Below are positions 1 to 9,400 of a stretch of DNA of 45,216 bases, piece by piece. The DNA lies in IMG/VR virus record IMGVR_UViG_3300033146_001628, positions 1 through 45,216 of that record; one strand, written 5' to 3'. The stretch's first letter is position 1; each line of letters opens with the position of its first letter. The notes below the pieces were generated by a model that worked only from the letters and a program-made list of their open reading frames with translations, had not been told where the DNA came from and made no database searches. The stretch comes from a virus. The position numbers and the translations under genes were made by a program.

Positions 1-114
1 CGAAGATCAACAGGACTCTACATTTAACAAGTTGAACAAAGATGTTACGCTTTTAGAAAAAAAAGGTGGAGATAGGTATGATGTCTGGTGGCATGATGAT
101 GTAACCGGTAATGG
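1..114. repeat. Terminal direct repeat, left copy (circle closure)
   Basis: These bases are identical to 45103-45216. One gene reads in frame across the join, so the repeat marks a closed circular assembly of 45,102 bp or a circularly permuted genome, not a gene boundary. The right edge falls where a tandem repeat begins. Confidence 0.95.
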
Positions 115-226
115 CAATAGCAATGGCAATAGCAATGGCAATAGCAATGGCAATAGCAATGGCAATAGCAATGGCAATAGCAATGGCAATAGCAATGGCA
201 ATAGCAATGGCAATGGCAATAACTAA
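1..226 (+). CDS. 3' part of the junction-spanning gene: exported protein with Asn-Gly-Asn-Ser repeat tail
   Basis: This is the C-terminal part of the gene that starts at 44636; the reading frame continues from base 2. The joined protein is about 230 residues: an N-terminal signal-like segment, a charged middle, and a tail made almost wholly of Gly-Asn-Ser-Asn units coded by a 12-bp tandem repeat. The stop codon at 224-226 overlaps the next start by one base (TAATG), so the next gene is probably translationally coupled to it. No family is recognised. Its place just before the tail nozzle-like gene suggests a virion or host-surface protein, which is inference. Confidence 0.8.
   Translation, partial: EDQQDSTFNKLNKDVTLLEKKGGDRYDVWWHDDVTGNGNSNGNSNGNSNGNSNGNSNGNSNGNSNGNSNGNGNN
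111..220 (+). repeat. 12-bp tandem repeat AATGGCAATAGC
   Basis: About nine units of a 12-bp repeat code for Asn-Gly-Asn-Ser. The array starts at the edge of the terminal direct repeat. All frames are open through it, so long minus-strand ORFs here are artefacts of the repeat. Copy number may vary and may have been collapsed in assembly. Confidence 0.95.
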
Positions 227-2190
227 TGACAGCAATAAGAATAAATACTTTTGCAGGAGAACTGCCTAGAGTAGAACCGAGACTTTTATCCAACACGCAG
301 GCACAAAAAACGCTTAATTGTCACTTTAGACGTGGCGTTGTTAACCCGATAAAAGAAAGTTCACTTGTTGCCTCCCTCCCCGATAGCCTGAGATTAAGCA
401 TATATAACTATAAATGGAATAGTGTCGATAACTGGTTGAGCTTTTTACTAGATACCGATGTCGCAGAAAACTTTTTATCTGATGATCAATACAACAGAAT
501 ATATGCAATGGATGGTGTCAAGCCAACTGTTAAATATACATTAAGTGGTGTTGAGCAACCTTGGGCATGGTGGGGAGTTCCTAAACCTACATTAGTGCCT
601 ACTTTAGCTGTGCAGGACAAAACGTCAACCACATGGACACGGAATTGGGTCTATTGGTACGAGGAGCCAGACGGAACAAGAGTTGATGAGGGTACATTAA
701 CAGAAGGCGGAGTCGGTGGTGTTGTAGTGACTACACCGGGAAGCGTATATACTTTAGCCTCTGGAGATGTACCAACAAAGGTTGATGCATCGGCAGCGGC
801 ATTCTTTGTAATGGCCTTTGACTCAATATCTCAAACAGGAACTATTCTAGGGCGTGTAATACCAAGTCTAAGCAAAGCGAGTGTAACCTCTGATTTATTT
901 ATTGATGGATCAAAGGTAAGTGCTACACAGACATCAAGTGGCGATAGAGTTATGACGTTAAGTTATGACACAACGGAAACCAGTAATTATGAAGCCGACC
1001 GCAGTTATGTCTACACGTATGTTAATATTTTAGGAGAAGAAGGACCACCGTGCGACCCATCTAATTTTATAGGTGTTGAACCAGATCAAGATGTCTTAGT
1101 ATCTAACATGGATGTGACGCAGCCCACAGGCAGTTATATTCCAATTCAATACAAGAGAATTTACAGAACGGTTACAGGGAATGCAGGGACAGCATATCAA
1201 TTTGTGGCAGAAATTGATCTTCTTGATGCCACATATACAGACAGCTTGACTGATTTAGATACAGAAGATGTTTTGCCAAGTGCTATTTTTGATGTTCCCG
1301 CTGATGAACTCCATGGTTTGCGAGCAATGCCCAATGAATTCTATGTGGCGTTTAAAGGAAAGACGGTATATTTTTCAGTTCAGCAATATGTTTACGCATG
1401 GCCTGAACAATATGGATATAGTGTTGACGATGACATCATAGGTATTGATGTCAGCGGAAATACGGTAGTAGTTGGAACCGTTGATAAAACCTATCTTATA
1501 ACGGCCATTGATCCCGTGAATGTAAGCATCCATAAAATCCCATCAAGGCAATCTTGCGTAAGTAAACGCTCTATGATTACGGCTGGCGGTTCTGTTATGT
1601 ATGCCTCACCAGACGGAGGGTGTGCAGTAGTAGGGGCTACTATTTCAGTTGTAACAGAAGCCTATTTTGCAAAAGAGGACTGGGAAGCCATGAACCCAGC
1701 ATCAATGGTTTTCACTTATTTCGAAGATCATATATATGTCATGCACGATACAGCTTATGAATATCCTGATGGAACAGAAACCTATATGTTTAGCTTTCAA
1801 GCTGGAAACTTAGAAAAAGGTATTATCAGGTATCCGGATATCTTGAACGGCGCAATATATACGCCAGAAGATGATAGTATGTACGTCATAGATGGTAATG
1901 AAATAAGACGTTGGGAAGGATCAACCACTAATAGGAAATTCACTTGGAAATCAAAGGAATTCAATGTAAACCGACCAAGGCATTTTGTCTGTATAAGAGA
2001 TACATCTGATTTTTATCCAGATACATTTAATATTTACGCTAATAATATTTTGGTTCAGACAATAACAATGAATGACAATGTTGCGCGCAAAATACCAAAG
2101 CTCAGGCGTGAAAAGTTTTGGGCAATAGAAGTTGTATCGGATTCAGAGGTTCAGGAATTATTAATGACTACATCAATGGGTGAGGTATGA
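226..2190 (+). CDS. Tail nozzle / tubular-type virion protein
   Basis: This 654-residue protein starts with an Ile-Arg-Ile-Asn-Thr-Phe-Ala-Gly-Glu motif followed by Pro-Arg and Arg-Leu-Leu, a start I associate with podovirus nozzle or stabilisation proteins. The rest is beta-rich with many Thr, Tyr and Gly residues and no membrane segment. It overlaps the preceding stop by one base and has no clear ribosome site, so translation is probably coupled. It lies between the tail fibre block and the internal virion proteins, where such proteins are usually found. The family is assigned from pattern and position only. Confidence 0.55.
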   Translation: MTAIRINTFAGELPRVEPRLLSNTQAQKTLNCHFRRGVVNPIKESSLVASLPDSLRLSIYNYKWNSVDNWLSFLLDTDVAENFLSDDQYNRIYAMDGVKPTVKYTLSGVEQPWAWWGVPKPTLVPTLAVQDKTSTTWTRNWVYWYEEPDGTRVDEGTLTEGGVGGVVVTTPGSVYTLASGDVPTKVDASAAAFFVMAFDSISQTGTILGRVIPSLSKASVTSDLFIDGSKVSATQTSSGDRVMTLSYDTTETSNYEADRSYVYTYVNILGEEGPPCDPSNFIGVEPDQDVLVSNMDVTQPTGSYIPIQYKRIYRTVTGNAGTAYQFVAEIDLLDATYTDSLTDLDTEDVLPSAIFDVPADELHGLRAMPNEFYVAFKGKTVYFSVQQYVYAWPEQYGYSVDDDIIGIDVSGNTVVVGTVDKTYLITAIDPVNVSIHKIPSRQSCVSKRSMITAGGSVMYASPDGGCAVVGATISVVTEAYFAKEDWEAMNPASMVFTYFEDHIYVMHDTAYEYPDGTETYMFSFQAGNLEKGIIRYPDILNGAIYTPEDDSMYVIDGNEIRRWEGSTTNRKFTWKSKEFNVNRPRHFVCIRDTSDFYPDTFNIYANNILVQTITMNDNVARKIPKLRREKFWAIEVVSDSEVQELLMTTSMGEV

Positions 2191-2840
2191 CAACATTAAA
2201 ATTACCACATGCTATACCAACAGTTGAGAATATTAAAGACTTAGAGTCTCAGCGGATTATAACGGCGATACGTTCCGATGTAGAGGTGGCTTATGGAGTT
2301 ACCGGTAGCCAGTTAGATAGATTTATGCAAGTCAAAGAAATGATTGAGCTAGGCATTTTAGCCGTAGATGACAAGAATAGATTATACTTTACCCCCGGAG
2401 GATTAACGCAGACAACGGTTGCCACAAGTTCTACTGACAGCACAATTGCACAAGAGGGATGGTTAACGGGAAAGCTGGATCTAACAGGAGCCGCAGCAGG
2501 GAGTTCGATTTCATTGCCATTTACATTACCGCCTTTTGCAAGAATAAATAAAACATTCTATGAGGTTTTGACTGGTTTTACGGCTGGCTCTGGTGCCCCT
2601 ACTGTAGGAATTTCCGTACAGTATGACGGCGTTCCTAGTTTTACCGATTTAGTAACTGCATCTATTTTAGGAACCGGCTGGACAGCAGGGGTGCATGATG
2701 GTATACAAGACTATGCAGCAGTAAATATTTCTGATATAACAGATAATAATTATTATGCACCGCAAGCCGATATCGCTGGAACAGGGGATATTAGTGCTGG
2801 AGTTTTTAGAATATTTGTGCATTATTTCGTTATAACATAA
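2187..2840 (+). CDS. Virion protein of unknown function
   Basis: This 217-residue protein overlaps the preceding gene by four bases (ATGA). An N-terminal charged half is followed by a Gly/Thr/Ser-rich beta-type half with a Phe-Thr-Leu-Pro-Pro-Phe-Ala segment, as in small tail or decoration proteins. No cysteine motif, signal peptide or membrane helix is seen. It is probably a tail-associated structural protein because it is coupled to the nozzle-like gene. I do not recognise a family. Confidence 0.6.
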   Translation: MTTLKLPHAIPTVENIKDLESQRIITAIRSDVEVAYGVTGSQLDRFMQVKEMIELGILAVDDKNRLYFTPGGLTQTTVATSSTDSTIAQEGWLTGKLDLTGAAAGSSISLPFTLPPFARINKTFYEVLTGFTAGSGAPTVGISVQYDGVPSFTDLVTASILGTGWTAGVHDGIQDYAAVNISDITDNNYYAPQADIAGTGDISAGVFRIFVHYFVIT

Positions 2841-2847
2841 TAAATAA

Positions 2848-2877
2848 AGCCAGAAGGTAATTTTTCTCCTCAGAGCT
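2848..2877 (+). promoter_or_regulatory. Leader hairpin, copy 1
   Basis: A 29-nt segment beginning AGCCAGAAGG matches 38020-38048 at 27 of 29 positions; both differences are in the loop. AGC can pair with GCT and AGG with CCT, enclosing a symmetric CAGA/CAGA internal loop able to form tandem G-A pairs. It sits 23 bases before the start of the next virion gene and contains no ORF. Confidence 0.6.
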
Positions 2878-2899
2878 GTTAGGATAATAAAGGATTATT

Positions 2900-3979
2900 A
2901 TGACAGCTTTTACATTTCTCAGAAGGGCATTTAAATATAGTCCATTTCTTCCAAAAGCATTTTATAGATTAATTGAGAATAATAGATTTTTGATTACTGG
3001 ATTAAGAATAGAAGGAGCTGAAATACCTATTGATAGATTAACGGCAGAACAGGTTGAAAAATACACAGAAGGAGCAACACCTGATACAGTTACAGTGCCA
3101 TGGAACGAATTGACAGATAGCCAAATGGCATATCAAAAGGCAACAAATCCTACATCTTATACAGACTATATAGCTGGCCCATATTATGACCGTATAAGGG
3201 CAGCTCAAGAAAGCCAAAATCAAATAGCACAGGAACAAATAGGCTTAGCTGAAAGGCAAGCTGGAATAGCAGACGAAAGGCTAGCCTATTATAGACAGTA
3301 TTTTGAACCCCTGCAAGATGATATGATCGACAGGGCAATGGTCGGAATTGACCAAGGTTATGCCGCGGATTTAGCCCAGAATAAAACAGAGCAGGGTTTT
3401 AAAGATGCCAAAGCAGCCGCTCGTAGAGATATGCAACGCATAGGCATAAACCCAGATGATGAACGTTTTAAATCAATCAGGGATGATGCAAAGCTAAACG
3501 AGATGACGGCTATAGTAAATGCCAGAAATCAGGCAAAGTTAGGCGCCATTGATGAAACCCAGAATTTGAGAATGAATGTAGCTGGCATGGGAAGAGGTGT
3601 TCCTGTACAGGCTCAACAATCTTTAGCTGGTGCAGCTAGTACAATGGGTGGAGCTAACCAACGTTTGGCAACGGGTTCGCAGGGTTTATTGTCTGCCCAG
3701 AATATGGCAATTAATAGTGGGTTACAGGGTTTAAGTGGGCAACTGCAATCACAACAATTCCAAAGTGATTTGGCTTCTCAGAATAGATTAGATCAATTAT
3801 ATGGTCAGCAGGCTTTAGCGGCAACCGTTGGAGACCTTGGCGCTACTTATATGGGTTATAAAATGAACCAACAACCCAGCATATATGGATCACAGAACCC
3901 GACATCATTTAGTCCGGGCAATAATGCCTTTAACCCAAGTTTTAATATTCAATCAGGAACAGGATTAGCAGGATATTAA
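2900..3979 (+). CDS. Internal virion (ejection) protein, paralogue 1
   Basis: This 359-residue protein has an AAAGGA ribosome site. An N-terminal region is followed by a long helical Gln/Ala-rich part with a Gly-Leu-Ala-Glu-Arg-Gln motif, then Ile-Asp-Arg-Ala and Gly-Ile-Asp, and ends in a Gly/Asn/Ser-rich tail. The same ordered motifs occur in the protein at 4360, so the two are probably diverged copies. Helical, Gln/Ala-rich proteins between the tail and a giant internal protein are typical of podovirus ejection proteins. The assignment rests on composition and synteny. Confidence 0.6.
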   Translation: MTAFTFLRRAFKYSPFLPKAFYRLIENNRFLITGLRIEGAEIPIDRLTAEQVEKYTEGATPDTVTVPWNELTDSQMAYQKATNPTSYTDYIAGPYYDRIRAAQESQNQIAQEQIGLAERQAGIADERLAYYRQYFEPLQDDMIDRAMVGIDQGYAADLAQNKTEQGFKDAKAAARRDMQRIGINPDDERFKSIRDDAKLNEMTAIVNARNQAKLGAIDETQNLRMNVAGMGRGVPVQAQQSLAGAASTMGGANQRLATGSQGLLSAQNMAINSGLQGLSGQLQSQQFQSDLASQNRLDQLYGQQALAATVGDLGATYMGYKMNQQPSIYGSQNPTSFSPGNNAFNPSFNIQSGTGLAGY

Positions 3980-3981
3980 TA

Positions 3982-4350
3982 ATGGATATACGTGTAAAAA
4001 AGATAATAGATCCAGATGAAAAACAGAGGATGATAAATTGGATAAAAAAGAATGAATCCTATGAGAATTATTCTATTAAAGCTGGAACACATATTTACGC
4101 GATAGTCGGAAGGGAAGGTGACAATGTGGAGATATTGGGAGTGTTTGAACTATCTAATATCCCATTTATAAGGATTGCTTTGAATAAAGATAAGAATGCC
4201 CATATTACCTACAAATCATATGAAAAGATAAGAACAGTTATGGATGGCTTTGATATACACCCATTGATGCTTTTGGATGAGGACAACATTTTGAAAGAAT
4301 ATGCAGATGAGAAATTAACGAAAGACAATAGTAAAGTATATATGTTTTAG
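3982..4350 (+). CDS. Small protein, weakly acetyltransferase-like
   Basis: This is a 122-residue protein with an AGGA ribosome site. It has alternating strands and helices and a start like those of small GNAT-type proteins found among podovirus internal protein genes, but I cannot see a clear acetyl-CoA loop. It lies between the two paralogous internal virion proteins. Function is unknown and the GNAT idea is weak. Confidence 0.55.
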   Translation: MDIRVKKIIDPDEKQRMINWIKKNESYENYSIKAGTHIYAIVGREGDNVEILGVFELSNIPFIRIALNKDKNAHITYKSYEKIRTVMDGFDIHPLMLLDEDNILKEYADEKLTKDNSKVYMF

Positions 4351-4359
4351 GAGTTTATT

Positions 4360-5178
4360 ATGGGAGGAAATGCACCAACACAGCCAACACCAGTGGTAAC
4401 TGCGCCGGCGAATATAGGACCAGCGTTAAATATTCAGGCCGAAAATGCTGAGGCGCAAGCCGCACTAGCTGAAAGGATATATGGTTTATCTGAACGCCAA
4501 GAAGGTGTAGCCGAGGATCAATATAGCCGTTGGCTTAATCAGTTCAAGGATGTTGAGCTAAAGGTAATAGATGAAGCCGACATAGGTATTGATCCCACAT
4601 TAATAGAGGGAAGAGCGAGAGCTGACCAGATGCAGCAAATGCCATCTATGATGCAGGAGGGACGGCGTAGCTTGGCAGGCAGGGGCATAAGTTCTGATAG
4701 TCCTGCACAAATGGCTCTTAGTAGTGATATCGAAAATACAGTTGGTAATCAATTGGGTTCAGCTCAGACCACGGCAAGAAATCAGGCTAGGAGCATGTCA
4801 GAGGCCAAGAGGATGGGAACCTTTGCATTAGGTGCTAATGTGCCCCAAGAGGTTGTCCAAGGCTATGGCACGGCTGCTGGGATCATGGGCAGTGCCGGAC
4901 AGTCTATGTCTCAAGCCGCTGGGCAATCTGCGTCAGCAGCACAGCAAAGGGCAGAGGGACAACGACAATCAAATATGATGTTGGCTGCGCAACAGAACAG
5001 GGACATGATGAACAACTATAATCAGCAACTGGCTGCGTATCAAAGGAATCAGATGTATGGAGGAACTGCTGGGGGTCTTATTGGTATGTATGCTGGTTCC
5101 GTTGGTGGTCCTATAGGTATGGCCGTTGGTAGTGCATTGGGATCATTCGTAGGTAGTGAACTTGGAGGATTATTTTAG
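4360..5178 (+). CDS. Internal virion (ejection) protein, paralogue 2
   Basis: This 272-residue protein has an AGGAG ribosome site. Its order of motifs (Gly-Leu-Ser-Glu-Arg-Gln, then Val-Ile-Asp-Glu-Ala, then Gly-Ile-Asp) follows that of the protein at 2900. The middle is Gln/Ala/Ser-rich and helical. The last 40 residues are Gly/Ala/Met-rich and hydrophobic, suited to membrane insertion during DNA ejection. Known podovirus internal proteins have this composition; the role here is inferred. Confidence 0.6.
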   Translation: MGGNAPTQPTPVVTAPANIGPALNIQAENAEAQAALAERIYGLSERQEGVAEDQYSRWLNQFKDVELKVIDEADIGIDPTLIEGRARADQMQQMPSMMQEGRRSLAGRGISSDSPAQMALSSDIENTVGNQLGSAQTTARNQARSMSEAKRMGTFALGANVPQEVVQGYGTAAGIMGSAGQSMSQAAGQSASAAQQRAEGQRQSNMMLAAQQNRDMMNNYNQQLAAYQRNQMYGGTAGGLIGMYAGSVGGPIGMAVGSALGSFVGSELGGLF

Positions 5179-5232
5179 TTGAGACATTGAGTCTCTGAAT
5201 GTCTCAAGTTTGTTGTGGCATCTCGGTAATGT
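5179..5232 (+). promoter_or_regulatory. Two hairpins between ejection-protein genes
   Basis: TTGAGACATT (5179-5188) and AATGTCTCAA (5198-5207) form a perfect 10-bp stem with a 9-nt loop. A second stem follows (GTGGCAT with ATGTCAC, one G-T pair). There is no good T-run, so a simple terminator is unlikely. Processing or an mRNA-stabilising or translation-setting role is possible. The next ribosome site follows about 12 bases later. Confidence 0.6.
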
Positions 5233-5256
5233 CACAGAAATTAAAAGGAGTTATTT

Positions 5257-6411
5257 ATGGCAAGGAAAAACATAGAATCAAGTTTAGCAAATCTGGGGCA
5301 AAGCCTTTTGTCTGCTTATGAAACAGGATCACGTTTAAAAGATAGACAAGAAGATAGAGCTATGCGTAGACAGCAATACAGGGATCAACGGTCATCCTCA
5401 GCAGGACAACAGAGATTGCAGCAAAGGAAATTAGGTTTAGAAGAAAGAAAGCTTGGACTGGCAGAGAAAAAACTTGGCTTTGATGAAAAGCGTAGAGAGG
5501 AACTTGCCGAGCTGATGTTCAATGAAAAGAAAGTCAATTATGACTTAAAGAGAATGAAAGCAGGTCAGTTATCAGATGAAATTGCCAGTGATTATTTACT
5601 TGGTGCTGCTGGTTTAACTGGTTCATCCAAGGATAAAACGCCGACACAGATTAAAAACTTTGCGGCTGGTTACTTGAATATAGTTAAGAAAAAAACAGGC
5701 AAGGATGAATACAAGGCGGAGGAGGTTGATATAGCCATGTCTCCAGAAGGTTTGGTTATGTCTCGAACTGTGGATGGCAAAGAGGAGGTAATAGAAACAA
5801 TTCCAAAGCAATTCATTGACCAAGTTAGGCAAAGGCGTTCTGCCGGTAAAGGCCAACAGGCTCAATTAGGACCCGGATTTGAGGGTGCTCAGGTTGATCC
5901 AGTGACTAAGATGATCACGAGAAGAAACCCTCAAACCAATAGACCTGAAATATTTAATAAGACCTTAGGTACTTGGCAAGAACAAGTGGCACCGAGAGAC
6001 ATGCCGAAGGCACGTGGTTTAGCCACTCAGATAGGTCGAGAAGCCGAAAAGGGTACATTTCCCTTCAGGGCTGGTATTCCGTTTGTTGGCGAGGGTATTT
6101 GGGAAGGCGTAACAAGCCAAAAGAAAATGGAAGAGCTACAGCTACAGCTTTTTGATGCCGGTGTTGACTCTATTACGATGGAGAACAAAAAGGGAAATGT
6201 CAAAAATGTAGATGTTGAGGACATAGGTGACGAATATAAAAAGGGTTACAGACCCGCGAGGCAAGGGGCTAGAACAATACAATCAGGTGGACTAGCAGCA
6301 CAGGGAACTTCTGACATGGTTGAGATCAGAGACCCGCGAGGTAATCTTAGACGGGTTCCCAAAAATAGAGTTCAAGAGTTCTTAGATGCTGGTGGTGAAT
6401 TAGTAGAATAG
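5257..6411 (+). CDS. Coiled-coil internal virion protein
   Basis: This 384-residue protein has an AAAAGGAG ribosome site. Residues about 50-85 hold three successive Lys-Leu-Gly-Leu/Phe-Glu/Asp-Glu-Lys heptad-like repeats, indicating a coiled coil, with Gln/Arg-rich sequence before them. The C-terminus has an Asp-Pro-Arg-Gly-Asn-Leu-Arg-Arg-Val-Pro motif ending in Gly-Gly-Glu-Leu-Val, a tail common in phage internal proteins preceding the giant ejection protein. Function within the ejection complex is inferred from position. Confidence 0.6.
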   Translation: MARKNIESSLANLGQSLLSAYETGSRLKDRQEDRAMRRQQYRDQRSSSAGQQRLQQRKLGLEERKLGLAEKKLGFDEKRREELAELMFNEKKVNYDLKRMKAGQLSDEIASDYLLGAAGLTGSSKDKTPTQIKNFAAGYLNIVKKKTGKDEYKAEEVDIAMSPEGLVMSRTVDGKEEVIETIPKQFIDQVRQRRSAGKGQQAQLGPGFEGAQVDPVTKMITRRNPQTNRPEIFNKTLGTWQEQVAPRDMPKARGLATQIGREAEKGTFPFRAGIPFVGEGIWEGVTSQKKMEELQLQLFDAGVDSITMENKKGNVKNVDVEDIGDEYKKGYRPARQGARTIQSGGLAAQGTSDMVEIRDPRGNLRRVPKNRVQEFLDAGGELVE

Positions 6412-6415
6412 TATT

Positions 6416-9400
6416 ATGGCTGAAAAAAAAGACATATGGGCAGAAGCGGAATATGTTGAGACGAAACAGGCAGCACCCAAGGCGCCAACCCAAAAATCTA
6501 TATGGGATGAGGCTGAGGTAGTTGATACTGGTGCGCCACAAATAGAAGAGCGTAGTTTCTTGGGAGATATCAGTGAGGCTTACAAGCGTGGGGATAAGCA
6601 AGCCGCGAATGACTTCTTAGGTTTTCAGGCCATGCTTGGACTTGTGCCCGAAAAACAAGCATTTCAGGCTCGCGATGATTTAAGAACTTTAGAGCAAAAA
6701 GATCCCGTAACATCAGGTAATATGTTTAGTAAAGTCGTTCAAGGTACTGCTAGAATGATCCCTCATATGGCCAAAGGTTCTGCTGTTGGCATGACAACGG
6801 GTTTAGGTGCTGCTGGCATTGCTGGCATTGCTGGTCAGTTAGGTCCTCAGGCAGCATTACCTGAAGAAGTGATAACAATGCCTGCCGCATATGCAGGAGG
6901 TTATGCCTCTGGTTCTATTAAGTATTGGATGGCACAGGGGGCTGGCGGTCTTTACATGGATTTAAGAGAACAAGGCATAACCCCTGAAACAGCCAAGTGG
7001 GCTGCTACAGTTGGCAGTATTCCTTATGCTTTTATTGAAAGAAGCCAGTTAGATAAAATAATTCCCGGACTTGGACGCAAAGGTAAAGAATTCGCAAAAA
7101 AAACCTTTATGAAGGGATTACGTAAATTGGCTTTGAGATATGGCAAGAATTGGGCTGAAAACGTTACCCAAGAAGGATTACAGGGCGCGGTCTTACAAAC
7201 CACAGAAGAGGTTACAAAATATATTGAAGACAAAATAGACAAAGATAAGGATTTATCTGATTCGGCAAAATCAATTGCCAAGAGGGCATACGCAGAAGCG
7301 AAAGAATCTATTGGTCCTCTGGGTCTCTTATCTGCACCGGGAGCCATAGCAGGAGGCGTTTCAATGGCATCGGAGGTAAAGAGGCAACAAAGTGCTGATA
7401 ACTTCATGAAAGAGGTGCTGAACCCATCTGAGACTGAGAAACAAGCCGTTCAGGCGGAAGCCGTAGGACAACAGCAGCAACCAGCGGAAATGCAACAACA
7501 AGAATTGGAATCTTTGACGGATAAGCAGTTAATTGATCTGGCTAATATGACCATAGATGAGGCAGTGAATGTCCCGGACGTACAGCAAAAAGGCATGATT
7601 ATAAATAGAGTCAATAATATTAGGGGAATATTAAAGGCTAGAGCAGCAGATCAAAAGGCCGTTGGTATAAATATGTCGGAGGCTCAAAACTTTGATAACA
7701 AAGAAAAGCTTGATGATATCGCAAATACCGGAACCACGGACGCATTAGGTGCACCGCTAGCAATAAACAGGTTGCAACAAGAGGAAATACTTACAGAACA
7801 GTTACAGGATCAAGCCTCAGGTGTTGTACGGGAAACCGTACAGGAGCAAGGAGCTGACATTGAAAAGACTCCATTAAGCGAAGTATCGGAAGACCAAAAA
7901 CAAACAGAATCATTAATTCAAGAGGCTAATAAATTTAATAATGAAGAAGATTTTATAGTTTCAAAAATTGAAGATGGATATTTTAAAGAGATGTCAAGAG
8001 CAGAGCAGTTTAAAGAAGAAAATAAATTAGCTAATATATATAAACAGTCAAGGATTCAGAAGATCTATAGAGGTGATAATTTAAAAGGGCAGCCATCAAT
8101 AAAAGAAGCCAATCAAGAGCAAATATCAGAAGATGTTCCACGTGGAACAATTGAGCCAACTGTTTCCAGAACTGAAACGGTTCAGGATATAGAACAGGCG
8201 GCTAATAAAAATGCTAAAGGTTTGGGCTTGGGGATAACCACTCAAAAAGGCAAGGGCGACACTATCTCTTATGTAAGCGTGAAAGACCCAGCAACCACAG
8301 ATAATATAGATGTTGCTTTGAATCCCACTGAAAAGAAAACAGTCTCAAAGAAACAGATGATTCAGGAGGTTGACCGCAAACGGCAACAACGCATTGAGAC
8401 AGGGGAATATGATTATTATAAAACCAAAGATGGCAACATTGTCTTTGAACCCACGTCTCAGGAATTAGCAGACAAGTTTGGACAAAAGGTAACTGAGGGC
8501 AGAGAGATTATTCCCGCACTTGAGAGACCTACCTTTGCGACATTGGTACAGAAAAAGATAGAGCTAAAAACACCATTTTTTAAAAAGGTCGCAGATAAAT
8601 TAGGGCTTGAGTTCGTAGATACTAAAAGAGGCAAGGTCGAGTTCAAAGATAATCAGACAGGGGAAACTCTTAAAGTTGATATTGACGCAGACCAGAAAGC
8701 AATTCAATCCGAACTTGATAACGTTAGAAAGACCTCTGATAGAAAGGTGTTATTATCGTCTATCACAAGGGCTCAAAAAGTTTTAAATAACAAAAGACTT
8801 AAACCACGTATTAAATATAGGAATGATGTCAAAAAAGTCCTCAAAGCATACCCAGAGGTTGCTCAGGTATTAAAGAAAGACTTTGATATAGAATTGATGA
8901 ATAAGGAAGAAATTAAACCTTTGGTCGAGTCTATAAATAAAGCCTTTGATTTTATCAAAGAATCTCAGAGAGACTTGCCTGTCTTAAACGCAGAGGTCGA
9001 AAAAACGGCAATAAGCAAAGATTTAAAAAAGGCAGAACAAAAGACATTGCGTAGGGAAGAAAGAATAAAAGCATTAAAAGGTAGGCAAAAGGACGTAGTC
9101 AAAGAACAGAAGGAATTATCTCAATATGTGAGAAAGAATTTGCCTCTAGATATGAGATTCAAAGCCGATGCAAAGATAAGAAAATTGGCTACAGCAATGC
9201 GTGGAGCAACTGCTGACAAGTACATGGATCACGGCAAGAGAATAGTTGACAAGATGTCTGAACAAAGAAAATCAAAGGATTCAGTCAAGTCTATTGAAAA
9301 GCTTTTAAAGAAAACAAAGCCGTTTAAAAAAGATGGTGTACTAAAAGGCAAGTTAGATGCCAATGCGAATAAAAACCTCAATGAAGTACGTAGAGTTATT

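Noticed and set aside
45-296. Long minus-strand ORFs over the 12-bp repeat
   Set aside because: The repeat keeps all frames open. These translations are simple His/Cys/Tyr, Ala/Ile or Leu/Pro runs.
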